Below are positions 1 to 6,235 of a stretch of 7,852 nucleotides of DNA, one piece after another; the first letter of the stretch is position 1, and each line of letters opens with the position of its first letter. The notes beneath the pieces were generated by a model. The model was not told the origin of the DNA, ran no database searches, and saw only the letters and a program-made list of their open reading frames with translations. Both the position numbers and the translations under genes were made by a program. Source of the stretch: Helicobacter sp. (GTDB lineage: Bacteria > Campylobacterota > Campylobacteria > Campylobacterales > Helicobacteraceae); assembly GCA_029264655.1 (NCBI GenBank), contig JARHZY010000089.1:1-7852 (forward strand), given 5' to 3'.

Positions 1-1
1 T

Positions 2-364
2 AATTGGAAGATTGTTTCACCAAGATTTATTGAATTAGTAGGAGATTTAATAAAAGATTGTGTGCAGTATTTAGATGTTGAGATAAGAAGTAAAGAAATA
101 AATTACTATGATTGTAAAGTTATGCATGTAACAAAATCACTTGATGTTTTAGATTATAAGCATGCTGTATATACTTATATGGGTGATAATGATGAATATT
201 TAAGTATTACTAAAGCCGCTTTAAGAAAATCTAAACTTGATGGAAGTCATATATTTAGAATTAAAGATGATGAAATACCTATTTTTGTATCAAGTGAATT
301 TAGAAAAATAGTGAGAGAAAACAATTTATTAGGTTTTAGTTTTAGTGAAGTGTATGTGTATTAA
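2..364 (+). CDS. Imm11/DUF1629-like immunity protein, C-terminal part (5' end outside window)
   Basis: The frame is open from base 2 to the TAA at 362-364, giving 120 residues and no start, so the gene begins before the window. A GTG at 62 lies inside the conserved region and is not a credible start. The visible part has the order I recognise from the Imm11 (DUF1629) family: SPRFIELV near residues 6-13, a VMHVTKSLDVLD stretch (40-51), SITKAAL (68-74), GSHIFRIK (81-88), IFVSSEFRKIV (94-104) and a closing GFSFSEV (111-117). Known members neutralise toxins of polymorphic or contact-dependent systems and are usually encoded next to their toxin; any partner would be upstream, out of view. It is cytoplasmic, with no signal or membrane segment visible. 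Base composition is very AT-rich and it lacks the AGATTCT word common in the central genes, which is compatible with horizontal origin. The family call is by eye; the toxin it would block is unknown. Confidence 0.72.
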   Translation, partial: NWKIVSPRFIELVGDLIKDCVQYLDVEIRSKEINYYDCKVMHVTKSLDVLDYKHAVYTYMGDNDEYLSITKAALRKSKLDGSHIFRIKDDEIPIFVSSEFRKIVRENNLLGFSFSEVYVY

Positions 365-384
365 AGTTTAGGTTTCAATCCACC

Positions 385-549
385 TGCAATAGGGGGATAT
401 TGCATTAAAGTAGCTTTAGTATTACCTTATACTTATTCAAATCATAAGGTAAATATACAAATTTAAGGAGTAAGCAATAAAGCTTATCTTGTAAGTTATA
501 TCTAAAAAGAATAAGGTTAATTTTACACTTGCTAAAATAAAAGCTACTT
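385..549. repeat. Nested inverted-repeat cluster downstream of the Imm11-like gene
   Basis: Hairpin one is TGCAATA (385-391) with TATTGCA (398-404) around a GGGGGA loop. A perfect 10-bp inverted repeat, AAGTAGCTTT (408-417) and AAAGCTACTT (540-549), encloses the rest. Inside it TTACCTTAT (422-430) pairs perfectly with ATAAGGTAA (444-452), and TAAGC (471-475) pairs with GCTTA (482-486). A second near copy, ATAAGGTTA (511-519), could compete for TTACCTTAT with one mismatch. The layout suits a structured RNA in the 3' region of the upstream transcript or a small inverted-repeat element. AT-rich DNA gives chance pairings, so function is not claimed. Confidence 0.4.
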
Positions 550-1299
550 CTCTATACAACAAATATACATAAATATTTCTATTAACATATAGCTTCCTAT
601 CTAAGCCCAATATAAAAACTTTTTATATATATCAAATAAAACTCAAATACTCATTCTAATAAATTTTAGCATTCTTATAACACATAATAAAAATGAGGAA
701 TGTAAAGCCAATGCAATATACTTCTTTTTTACAAATGATATTCCGTTACTAATAAATATAGCACACAAAAACCACTCAATATGAGATAGTAAGAAATGCA
801 AAATAAATACCGCATATAACTATTATCTCCCTATTATATACAAGAATAAATATCTCTTTTATAGACACATAATGGATAAAATTATTGAATTTGCAATCTA
901 TTTTATTTCATACTCCAATATATACTTTTTAATAAGAGCGTATAAGATTTTAATATGCTTTTATTGTATTGAAGTCATAGTTATAATAGTAATATATAGT
1001 GTTTCTAACTTTTTAAAGTAAAATAGATAGCAACAGGGCACAACATTTTATATTTATAAAACTTCATAGTTTGTTTTGCTTTATTGTTGCAATAAAAAGG
1101 CTTTTTTATGTAAGTTTCATCATTGCATTATATAATCTATTGTAAATACTCCATAAATATGAAAACTTATATTATTTATCACCATATGAAATAAAATCTT
1201 AGTGAAGATATATAAAACATTGTATGTTCTCATTATTCTATATTATTATTCAAGATTATAATATTTGCTTATTGGGTAACAAAATAAGCTCTTTATTTA

Positions 1300-1321
1300 C
1301 ACAATGTAATCACAATGTAAT
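1300..1321. repeat. 11-bp perfect tandem duplication (CACAATGTAAT x2)
   Basis: CACAATGTAAT occurs at 1300-1310 and again immediately at 1311-1321 with no mismatch. It lies in the spacer downstream of rmuC. A second, unrelated 11-bp tandem duplication lies upstream of truD (4110-4131). Confidence 0.85.
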
Positions 1322-1362
1322 GTATATCCATTCTACCACAAACACATATCTATATCCAAAAG

Positions 1363-1384
1363 CCCATTTAGATTCTAACATGGG
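1363..1384 (-). terminator. Probable intrinsic terminator of the truD-rmuC unit
   Basis: On the minus strand, 13 bases after the rmuC stop codon, CCCAT pairs with ATGGG and the stem continues inward with TTA/TAA after one bulged base, closing on a GAATC loop. It is followed by CTTTT. The loop and inner stem contain one copy of the dispersed word AGATTCT/AGAATCT. The T tract is short, so efficiency is uncertain. Confidence 0.5.
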
Positions 1385-1397
1385 AAAATATACATAA

Positions 1398-2795
1398 TTA
1401 AAGTGCGATTTGTTCTGTGGCTATCATATCATTATTGGTTTGCACCTCTTGCTTAGGGAGTATATTATTATCCATATTTTTTTGTGATTCTGTTGCTATT
1501 TGAGACATATAGCTATCAAGATTGCGGATATAGCTACCCATTGAACCGCGTCCTCGCAATTGAGTATCAGCTTTTTCATAAGCATTTTGTGCACTCTCTA
1601 AAGCACGGCTAATCTTATCCATATTTTCTGTGAAACCTTCAAATTTTTTAACGAGTTTGCCACATTCATGTAAAATCTTTGTGATATTTTTGTCTTTAGC
1701 TTCATTACTCCAAATATGGTGGATAAGCCGTAAAATCACCATAAGTGTTGTCGGGGCTGCAAGAATGATACCTTTATTATAAGAATCTAAAAATAATTGC
1801 ATATCATGTTGTAAAATCACACTATATGCACCCTCAATTGGCATAAACATAATAACAAAATCAAGTTGTCCATCTCCAATGCACTGCTGGTATTGTTTTA
1901 ATGAAAGACTTTTAATGTGTTTTTTTACACTCTCAATATGTGCTTGTAAATGCATGTCTTTAGAATCTTGTGCATTATAATAACGTTCATATGCACTTAA
2001 ACTCACTTTTGAATCAACAACAACAAAACGATTATGTGGCAAATGAATAACGACATCTGGTCGCAATAATTCTTTTGCTTCATTTTTGACATGCACTTGC
2101 GTATAATATTCTCTATTGCGTTGCAACCCGCTACATTCAAGCAAACGTTCTAAAATAACTTCCCCCCATTGTCCTTGTAATTTAGAATCACCACGCATTG
2201 CATGGGCAAGATTATTTGCATCAGTAGAAATCTGCAAGCTTGCCTCTCGCAAATGTTTTATTTCTGTATGGAGTGCAATATTGCGTTCGTGATTTTCTTT
2301 AGTATGCTGTGCTATTTCTGTTTTAAAACGTATAAGTTCATCACAAAGTGGTTGCAAGCTTATAGCTTGTTTTTCTTGAAATTGCCTATTCTTTTCTTCA
2401 AATAATTTTTCACTCATTTCATAAAATCGTTGAGTCATTATTGCCGCTTGTTTATCCTGATTTGCTTGTAACATTTCTTGCACAAGTATTTGCTTTTGTG
2501 CGTATTGCTCTTGTAGTTTTTGCTCTTGTTCTTGTAGGGCATAGGCAAGCATTTGCGTATGTTCATTTTTTATTGTTTGTATTTGTGCTATATGCTCATT
2601 TTTACTTGCTTCTAGCATATATTGCATTTCTTGATTTTTTTCTTCAAGATGTTTTTGTGTGAGTGTAAAAGCCTGCTCATTCAGTGCATGCTGCATGAGT
2701 ATAGACTTTAGACGTTTCTTATAATATAGTAATACCATAAACATAAGCAATACGATACAAAACCAACAGATATGCACAATCCATAGAGTTTCCAT
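1398..2795 (-). CDS. rmuC: RmuC-family protein (DUF195), membrane-anchored coiled-coil nuclease-like
   Basis: A 465-residue protein. An N-terminal hydrophobic segment (about residues 4-24) is followed by KKRLK, predicting an inner-membrane anchor with a cytoplasmic body. Residues ~38-185 are rich in Q, E and K with heptad character, consistent with a long coiled coil. The RmuC domain follows (~190-415), with the recognisable GQWGE (208-212), RPDVVIHLP (245-253), VVVDSKVSL (258-266), MFMPIEGAY (316-324) and APTTLMVILR (347-356). After about 415 the tail is polar and probably disordered. Family members were linked in E. coli to limiting recombination at inverted repeats, and the core resembles restriction-type nuclease folds; the biochemical activity is not settled. 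The ATG is preceded by a good ribosome binding site (AAGGTGG, minus strand, 5 bases away). It begins 24 bases after the truD stop, so the two are probably co-transcribed. Confidence 0.92.
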   Translation of the reverse strand: METLWIVHICWFCIVLLMFMVLLYYKKRLKSILMQHALNEQAFTLTQKHLEEKNQEMQYMLEASKNEHIAQIQTIKNEHTQMLAYALQEQEQKLQEQYAQKQILVQEMLQANQDKQAAIMTQRFYEMSEKLFEEKNRQFQEKQAISLQPLCDELIRFKTEIAQHTKENHERNIALHTEIKHLREASLQISTDANNLAHAMRGDSKLQGQWGEVILERLLECSGLQRNREYYTQVHVKNEAKELLRPDVVIHLPHNRFVVVDSKVSLSAYERYYNAQDSKDMHLQAHIESVKKHIKSLSLKQYQQCIGDGQLDFVIMFMPIEGAYSVILQHDMQLFLDSYNKGIILAAPTTLMVILRLIHHIWSNEAKDKNITKILHECGKLVKKFEGFTENMDKISRALESAQNAYEKADTQLRGRGSMGSYIRNLDSYMSQIATESQKNMDNNILPKQEVQTNNDMIATEQIAL

Positions 2796-2800
2796 TTATT

Positions 2801-2810
2801 CCACCTTCTC
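2801..2810 (-). promoter_or_regulatory. Ribosome binding site of rmuC
   Basis: On the minus strand this reads GAGAAGGTGG, five bases before the rmuC ATG. Its position in the 24-bp gap after truD supports translation of rmuC from a shared transcript and fixes the ATG at 2793-2795 as the start. Confidence 0.6.
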
Positions 2811-2819
2811 TTTATAATA

Positions 2820-4085
2820 TCAAAATATCCTTACATCGCCATTTTTTATATACGATAAAAAGCTTGTTGCATAAGCACCACTTGGTAATGTAAAACTCAT
2901 ATCCACATGTGCATGCTCTTGATGGTATGCTATGTGCAAATCATGAGGATATACCCATGCATAGCGTCTTGTGCCATGTGCCATAATCTCATGGCAAAAT
3001 TTCTCTTCAATATGCAAAGCATAGTCTTTTGCAAGTTTTACATGGCATTTTTTTTGTTTTTTTGATTCTGTGTTATCTGTATGGCTTGTTTGATGGCAAC
3101 CCATACCGCTTAATAAACCTGTAATACTAATATCGCCTTGATGCAAACGTTTTATATCATGGGATAAAATCTGCTTTATTGTTATTTCTTGTGGTTGCAT
3201 GCTAGCTACTTGTTTCTCGCCAAAATAAAAGAATTTACCATGTGGGTAATGCATACATACATCACCTATGAGTGGTGTAAGTGGCAATGCTGCTTTATGT
3301 AATATTTCTATAATTTCCCTATCCATTGTAATATTATAAATACTAGTAAGTGCTTTTATAGAATCTGTGAGATTAAAATTATGCATAATACTACTTATCT
3401 TTAAACGTTCCTCAAGCCATAAATTAAAATATACACTTTGTAGGCTTGATATGAGTAATTGTTGTAATGTGCTTTGTTTATTTGGCGGTTTCTTAATCTG
3501 CAAAGCCTGCATATAATTATCACCGAAATTACCAAAACGTTGGTAGCCAAAAAAGTTTGGAAATCCATATTGCTGTGCAGCAAATGCTTCTTCTTGAATG
3601 CGTTCAAAATGCTGTGGCATCACTTTTTTAAGACGGATAATAAAGTGATTACCCCGTAAATGTCCAATTTTTATTTTATTCTCATGCAAACAAGATTCTA
3701 TGATTTTTATTTGTGGGATTGCATGCACTTGTGCTTGATTTGCCATAAAGGCTTTATTTGGGACAGATATATACTGATAGGTAAGTGCATTTTTATCTTT
3801 TAATCCTGCATATCCAATTGCTTTTATCTGAAGTTGCAATGCTTGTGCTATAAGCCCAACACATTGCAATGTGCTTAGATTTTTTTTTCTAATTTTTAAG
3901 ATTCTGTGTTCGCCACTATTGCTAAATGGATATAAAGGCAACTCTTCTACAATAAAATCACGAGCATTATGCGTAAATAAAAATGGAATTTTTGGATAAG
4001 ATTTACCATAGAATCTTTGTTGTGTATTATATTGTTGTAAAAGCCTTAATGTATGTTGTTGTGTATGTGATAATGCTTGTTCCAT
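2820..4085 (-). CDS. truD: tRNA pseudouridine(13) synthase TruD
   Basis: A 421-residue protein that should convert U13 of tRNA (tRNA-Glu in E. coli) to pseudouridine in the cytoplasm. Family landmarks in order: ARDFIVEELP (41-50), GYAGLKDKNALTYQ (91-104) with the expected catalytic Asp97, RGNHFIIRLK (144-153), NFFGYQRFGNFGDN (177-190), the SLQSVYFNLWLEERL helix (214-228), ITGLLSGMG (321-329) and the C-terminal LPSGAYATSFL (400-410). It is somewhat longer than typical TruD; a Ser/Lys-rich linker at about 330-350 with no recognisable motif accounts for part of this. The ATG is the first in-frame start; the best ribosome binding site (AAGGA, minus strand, 4098-4102) is 12 bases away, which is long and hints at modest translation. 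It is first in a two-gene unit with rmuC. Confidence 0.95.
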   Translation of the reverse strand: MEQALSHTQQHTLRLLQQYNTQQRFYGKSYPKIPFLFTHNARDFIVEELPLYPFSNSGEHRILKIRKKNLSTLQCVGLIAQALQLQIKAIGYAGLKDKNALTYQYISVPNKAFMANQAQVHAIPQIKIIESCLHENKIKIGHLRGNHFIIRLKKVMPQHFERIQEEAFAAQQYGFPNFFGYQRFGNFGDNYMQALQIKKPPNKQSTLQQLLISSLQSVYFNLWLEERLKISSIMHNFNLTDSIKALTSIYNITMDREIIEILHKAALPLTPLIGDVCMHYPHGKFFYFGEKQVASMQPQEITIKQILSHDIKRLHQGDISITGLLSGMGCHQTSHTDNTESKKQKKCHVKLAKDYALHIEEKFCHEIMAHGTRRYAWVYPHDLHIAYHQEHAHVDMSFTLPSGAYATSFLSYIKNGDVRIF

Positions 4086-4109
4086 AAATACAAAAATTCC
4101 TTATAAAAT

Positions 4110-4131
4110 ATTAAAGCATAATTAAAGCATA
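4110..4131. repeat. 11-bp perfect tandem duplication in the truD leader (ATTAAAGCATA x2)
   Basis: ATTAAAGCATA is present at 4110-4120 and 4121-4131, perfect and adjacent. It lies between the candidate -10 element (4146-4151) and the truD start, so copy-number change would alter leader length by one helical turn per unit. Confidence 0.85.
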
Positions 4132-4145
4132 AAAATACCAATAGT

Positions 4146-4151
4146 ATTATA
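4146..4151 (-). promoter_or_regulatory. Candidate -10 element of the truD-rmuC promoter
   Basis: On the minus strand this is a perfect TATAAT preceded by a T-rich stretch and no good -35 hexamer, the pattern described for housekeeping promoters in Helicobacter and Campylobacter. Transcription would start near 4139, leaving a leader of roughly 50 bases before truD. The surrounding AT richness lowers certainty. Confidence 0.45.
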
Positions 4152-4206
4152 AAATTACAAGGCACAAAATAATGTATTGACTATGTTTTTAGAAAACACT
4201 CAAATC

Positions 4207-4224
4207 GCATGGTAGCTACCATGC
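4207..4224 (-). terminator. 18-bp perfect palindrome, probable terminator of the 171-aa gene
   Basis: GCATGGTAG/CTACCATGC is a perfect palindrome, unusually GC-rich for this region. It folds as a 7-bp stem with an AGCT loop. It includes the last two codons (GCA TGG) and the TAG stop of the gene it would terminate. On the minus strand it is followed by GATTTGAGTGTTTTC, T-rich but without a clean U run, and then by a second weak repeat TGTTTT/AAAACA (4184-4198). An operator role is an alternative. Confidence 0.5.
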
Positions 4225-4731
4225 TTCACCAATACCTATAAGAATGCAGCTTGTAAGATATGGGGCAGCACAATAAGCAAAGACTTTACTCCCTTTGCCA
4301 ATCCCATGTAATGCAGAATAATAACGTTGTGCAAACTTAAAATAACGCACTTGTGCCTTTTTGTCTCCAATCTCATCAGCTAAGATTCCACCAACACTAA
4401 CACCATCAAGCTGATTATGTTGGCTTACCCATTGGATATAAAACATTGAAAGAATAATATAGGTATGATAGCCATGCATTTGCCCTAGATTCATTTGTGT
4501 AAATGCAGCATGAGAAATCACCTTTTTACCATTAAAACGCACAAAATTATATTGCCTTGATTGCTTATCAACTTGATTGTAATAGGCTTCTAATTTTTTT
4601 TCATTACGCTTTAAGACTTCACTTGCTTCCACATTCTTCCAAGTTTTATTTTCATTATATTTTCTTTGCATTACCTCATTAGTAAAAAGAATATGAAAAC
4701 TGAAAAAAAGTAACAATATTATGCGACGCAC
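4216..4731 (-). CDS. Hypothetical secreted or membrane-anchored protein, 171 aa
   Basis: I do not recognise a family. The start is a GTG at 4729-4731, six bases after an AAAGG ribosome binding site; an ATG two bases upstream (4731-4733) is out of frame and would stop after four codons. The N-terminus (MRRIILLLFFSFHILF) is a basic pair followed by a hydrophobic core to about residue 17, typical of a Sec signal or anchor; there is no lipobox and no clear AxA cleavage site. Residues 22-60 are charged and probably helical. The middle (about 75-135) has aromatic and Gly-rich stretches, including GQMHGYHTYIILSMFYIQW within 83-101. The C-terminus is hydrophobic with two cysteines (Cys154, Cys162) and ends in GIGEAW. 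A site in the envelope or periplasm is inferred. It is transcribed divergently from purF and separated from truD by a likely terminator, so it appears to be its own unit. Codon use and base composition look like its neighbours. Confidence 0.75.
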   Translation of the reverse strand: MRRIILLLFFSFHILFTNEVMQRKYNENKTWKNVEASEVLKRNEKKLEAYYNQVDKQSRQYNFVRFNGKKVISHAAFTQMNLGQMHGYHTYIILSMFYIQWVSQHNQLDGVSVGGILADEIGDKKAQVRYFKFAQRYYSALHGIGKGSKVFAYCAAPYLTSCILIGIGEAW

Positions 4732-4764
4732 ATCTAGCCTTTCTCAATATTTTATATTCTCGTT

Positions 4765-4793
4765 ATTGTAGCTTAAAAACATTATGATACAAT
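4765..4793. promoter_or_regulatory. Mirrored divergent promoter-like elements between the 171-aa gene and purF
   Basis: ATTGTA (4765-4770) and TACAAT (4788-4793) form an inverted repeat 17 bases apart. On the + strand TTGTAG (4766-4771), a 16-base spacer and TACAAT (4788-4793) could serve as -35 and -10 for purF, with transcription starting near 4800. On the minus strand TTGTAT (4787-4792) and TACAAT (4765-4770) have the same 16-base spacing and point to the 171-aa gene. The two promoters would overlap almost completely and so exclude each other, or the repeat could be an operator. Confidence 0.45.
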
Positions 4794-4826
4794 CTTATTT
4801 TATCATTTTAACCCAAGGCTTTGATA

Positions 4827-6224
4827 ATGGATAAACATTGGAATGAAGAATGTGCAGTTGTTGGTATATTTAATTGTGATGAGGCGGCACTTATGGCATA
4901 TTATGCCCTTTTTGCCATGCAACATAGAGGACAGGAGGCAAGCGGCATTGCTGTAAGTGATGGCAACAATATCACAACACAAAAGGGACAAGGACTTGTA
5001 ACAAAGGTTTTTACAAAATCAAAGCTAGAGAAATTTAAAGGTGATAATGCAGTAGGACATAATCGCTATGCTACTGCAGGAGCGGATTCTAATGGTGATT
5101 GCCAACCTATTTTTGCACGTTATGGTTTAGGTGAAATCGCTCTTGTGCATAATGGAAATCTCACGAATGCACGCACAATCCGTCGCACACTTACGCAACA
5201 AGGTGCTATTTTTCAAAGTAATTTGGATACAGAGGTTATTATCCATTTAATTGCACGTAGCTCAAAAAAGCATTTAACTCCACGTATTATGGAATCATTA
5301 CATGAGATTGAAGGAGCATTCTCGCTTGTTATTTTAAGCCGTTCTAAAATGTTTGCAGTGCGTGATAGATTTGGCTTGCGTCCTTTAAGCTTAGGAGAGA
5401 TTACAAACAAAGATGGCACAAAAGGCTATATTGTTGCAAGCGAAACTTGTGCATTTGATCTTGTAGGCGCAAAATTTATCCGCGATATTGAGCCGGGTGA
5501 ATTAATCGTATTTGAAAAAAATCGTAACAATGAAACAAAGCTTATAAGTATAAAAGTATTTGAAGAAATCCCAAAACCTTGTGTTTTTGAGTATATTTAT
5601 TTTGCACGACCAGATAGTGTTGTATTTGGTAAAAGTGTATATATGGTGCGTAAAAATTTGGGGAGGCAACTTGCCCTAGAGCATCCTATCCATGCTGATA
5701 TTGTTATGCCTGTGCCAGATAGCGGGCTTGCTGCTGCAATAGGCTATAGCGAGCAAAGCAAGATTCCATTTGAGCTTGGATTAATTCGCAACCACTATGT
5801 TGGACGCACTTTTATTGAACCAACACAAGAGCTTAGAGAGCTTAAAGTCCGTTTAAAGCTTAATCCAATTCAAGAAGTTATTGCAGATAAAAAAGTTATA
5901 GTTATTGATGATTCTCTTGTGCGTGGCACGACAAGCCGTGCAATTATGCAGTTATTAAAAAAAGCAGGTGCAAAAGAAGTGTATTTGCTTATTTCTGCAC
6001 CGCCAACTATTGCTCCATGCTATTATGGTGTTGATACACCAAGCAAAAGTGAGCTTATATCGGCAAATAAAAGTATTGATGAAGTGCGAAAATTTATAGG
6101 TGCAGATTATCTTGGCTATCTCTCATTGAAAGGTTTAAAAACAGCGGTTGAACCACACCAATATAGCTATTGCCAAGCATGCTTTGATGAAAATTATTTA
6201 CATACAATAGAATCTACAAAATAA
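4827..6224 (+). CDS. purF: Amidophosphoribosyltransferase (PurF), Fe-S cluster type
   Basis: Catalyses the first committed step of purine synthesis, PRPP plus glutamine to 5-phosphoribosylamine. I chose ATG 4827 (465 residues) over an in-frame TTG at 4821 because the AAGG at 4815-4818 is 8 bases from the ATG but only 2 from the TTG. The N-terminus MDKHWNEE then Cys9 fits a short propeptide whose removal exposes the catalytic cysteine. The class II glutaminase domain follows, with MQHRGQEASG (31-40), GHNRYAT (77-83) and LVHNGNLTN (106-114). The phosphoribosyltransferase half carries the PRPP loop VIVIDDSLVRGTTS (357-370). Cys252, Cys398, Cys449 and Cys452 sit where the B. subtilis enzyme binds its 4Fe-4S cluster; the first interval (146 residues) equals that of the B. 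subtilis protein as I recall it. This is the oxygen-sensitive class, plausible for a microaerophile. It is followed 11 bases later by the radical SAM gene, probably in one operon. Confidence 0.96.
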   Translation: MDKHWNEECAVVGIFNCDEAALMAYYALFAMQHRGQEASGIAVSDGNNITTQKGQGLVTKVFTKSKLEKFKGDNAVGHNRYATAGADSNGDCQPIFARYGLGEIALVHNGNLTNARTIRRTLTQQGAIFQSNLDTEVIIHLIARSSKKHLTPRIMESLHEIEGAFSLVILSRSKMFAVRDRFGLRPLSLGEITNKDGTKGYIVASETCAFDLVGAKFIRDIEPGELIVFEKNRNNETKLISIKVFEEIPKPCVFEYIYFARPDSVVFGKSVYMVRKNLGRQLALEHPIHADIVMPVPDSGLAAAIGYSEQSKIPFELGLIRNHYVGRTFIEPTQELRELKVRLKLNPIQEVIADKKVIVIDDSLVRGTTSRAIMQLLKKAGAKEVYLLISAPPTIAPCYYGVDTPSKSELISANKSIDEVRKFIGADYLGYLSLKGLKTAVEPHQYSYCQACFDENYLHTIESTK

Positions 6225-6231
6225 AAGGGGA
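6225..6231 (+). promoter_or_regulatory. Ribosome binding site deciding the GTG start of the radical SAM gene
   Basis: AAGGGGA just after the purF stop lies 4 bases before GTG 6236 and 13 bases before the alternative ATG 6245. The spacing favours GTG, although the ATG start would lose only three residues. Confidence 0.55.
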
Positions 6232-6235
6232 ATAG

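Larger units (their letters stand above)
365..1397. other. AT-rich gene-poor spacer between convergent genes
   Basis: About 1 kb between the 3' ends of the Imm11-like gene and rmuC. No tRNA, rRNA, IS or CRISPR array was recognised. What can be seen: a nested set of inverted repeats (385-549); a frame on the + strand from 605 to 1021 broken by a single TGA at 782-784, whose last part could encode a 49-residue hydrophobic peptide from ATG 872 but with no ribosome binding site; a perfect TATAAT at 982-987 followed about 90 bases later by a hairpin and six T (1080-1107); a GCTTATT/AATAAGC hairpin at 1267-1289; an 11-bp tandem duplication at 1300-1321; and the rmuC terminator at 1363-1384. The region may be a decayed gene, a small-RNA locus, or simply degenerate accessory DNA. 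Confidence 0.7.

Noticed and set aside
62..364. GTG 62 as the start of a complete 100-aa gene
   Set aside because: The same frame is open back to base 2 and the upstream residues (SPRFIELV and neighbours) fit the family, so this is an internal codon of a gene cut by the window edge.
372..381. GTTTCAATCC resembling the start of some CRISPR repeats
   Set aside because: Only a single copy is present, with no spaced recurrence and no cas gene in the window.
872..1021. 49-aa hydrophobic peptide as a type I toxin-like small protein
   Set aside because: No ribosome binding site, no recognisable family and no antisense RNA evidence; more likely part of a decayed frame or chance. Kept only as part of the 605-1021 observation.
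365..1397. tRNA or rRNA gene in the spacer
   Set aside because: No cloverleaf with a T-loop GTTCGAAT-type motif or GC-rich RNA gene tract was found; GGTTTCAATCC at 371-381 has no matching acceptor or anticodon arms.
2202..2662. Two hydrophobic open frames on the + strand (2202-2405 and 2441-2662)
   Set aside because: They lie antisense to the rmuC coiled coil. Antisense of Gln/Glu/Lys-rich codons reads as Leu/Phe/Val-rich protein, and no ribosome binding sites are seen.
3401..3659. Short frames overlapping truD on both strands
   Set aside because: They sit wholly inside truD, whose frame carries the conserved motifs.
4722..4733. ATG at 4731-4733 (minus strand) as start or leader peptide
   Set aside because: It stops after four codons and overlaps the GTG start of the 171-aa gene; no sign of attenuation structure.
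4821..4826. TTG 4821 as purF start
   Set aside because: Only two bases separate it from the AAGG ribosome binding site; ATG 4827 has normal spacing and gives the expected short propeptide.
4803..5419. Minus-strand frames at 4803-4991 and 5213-5419
   Set aside because: They are antisense to conserved purF motifs and show no features of their own.
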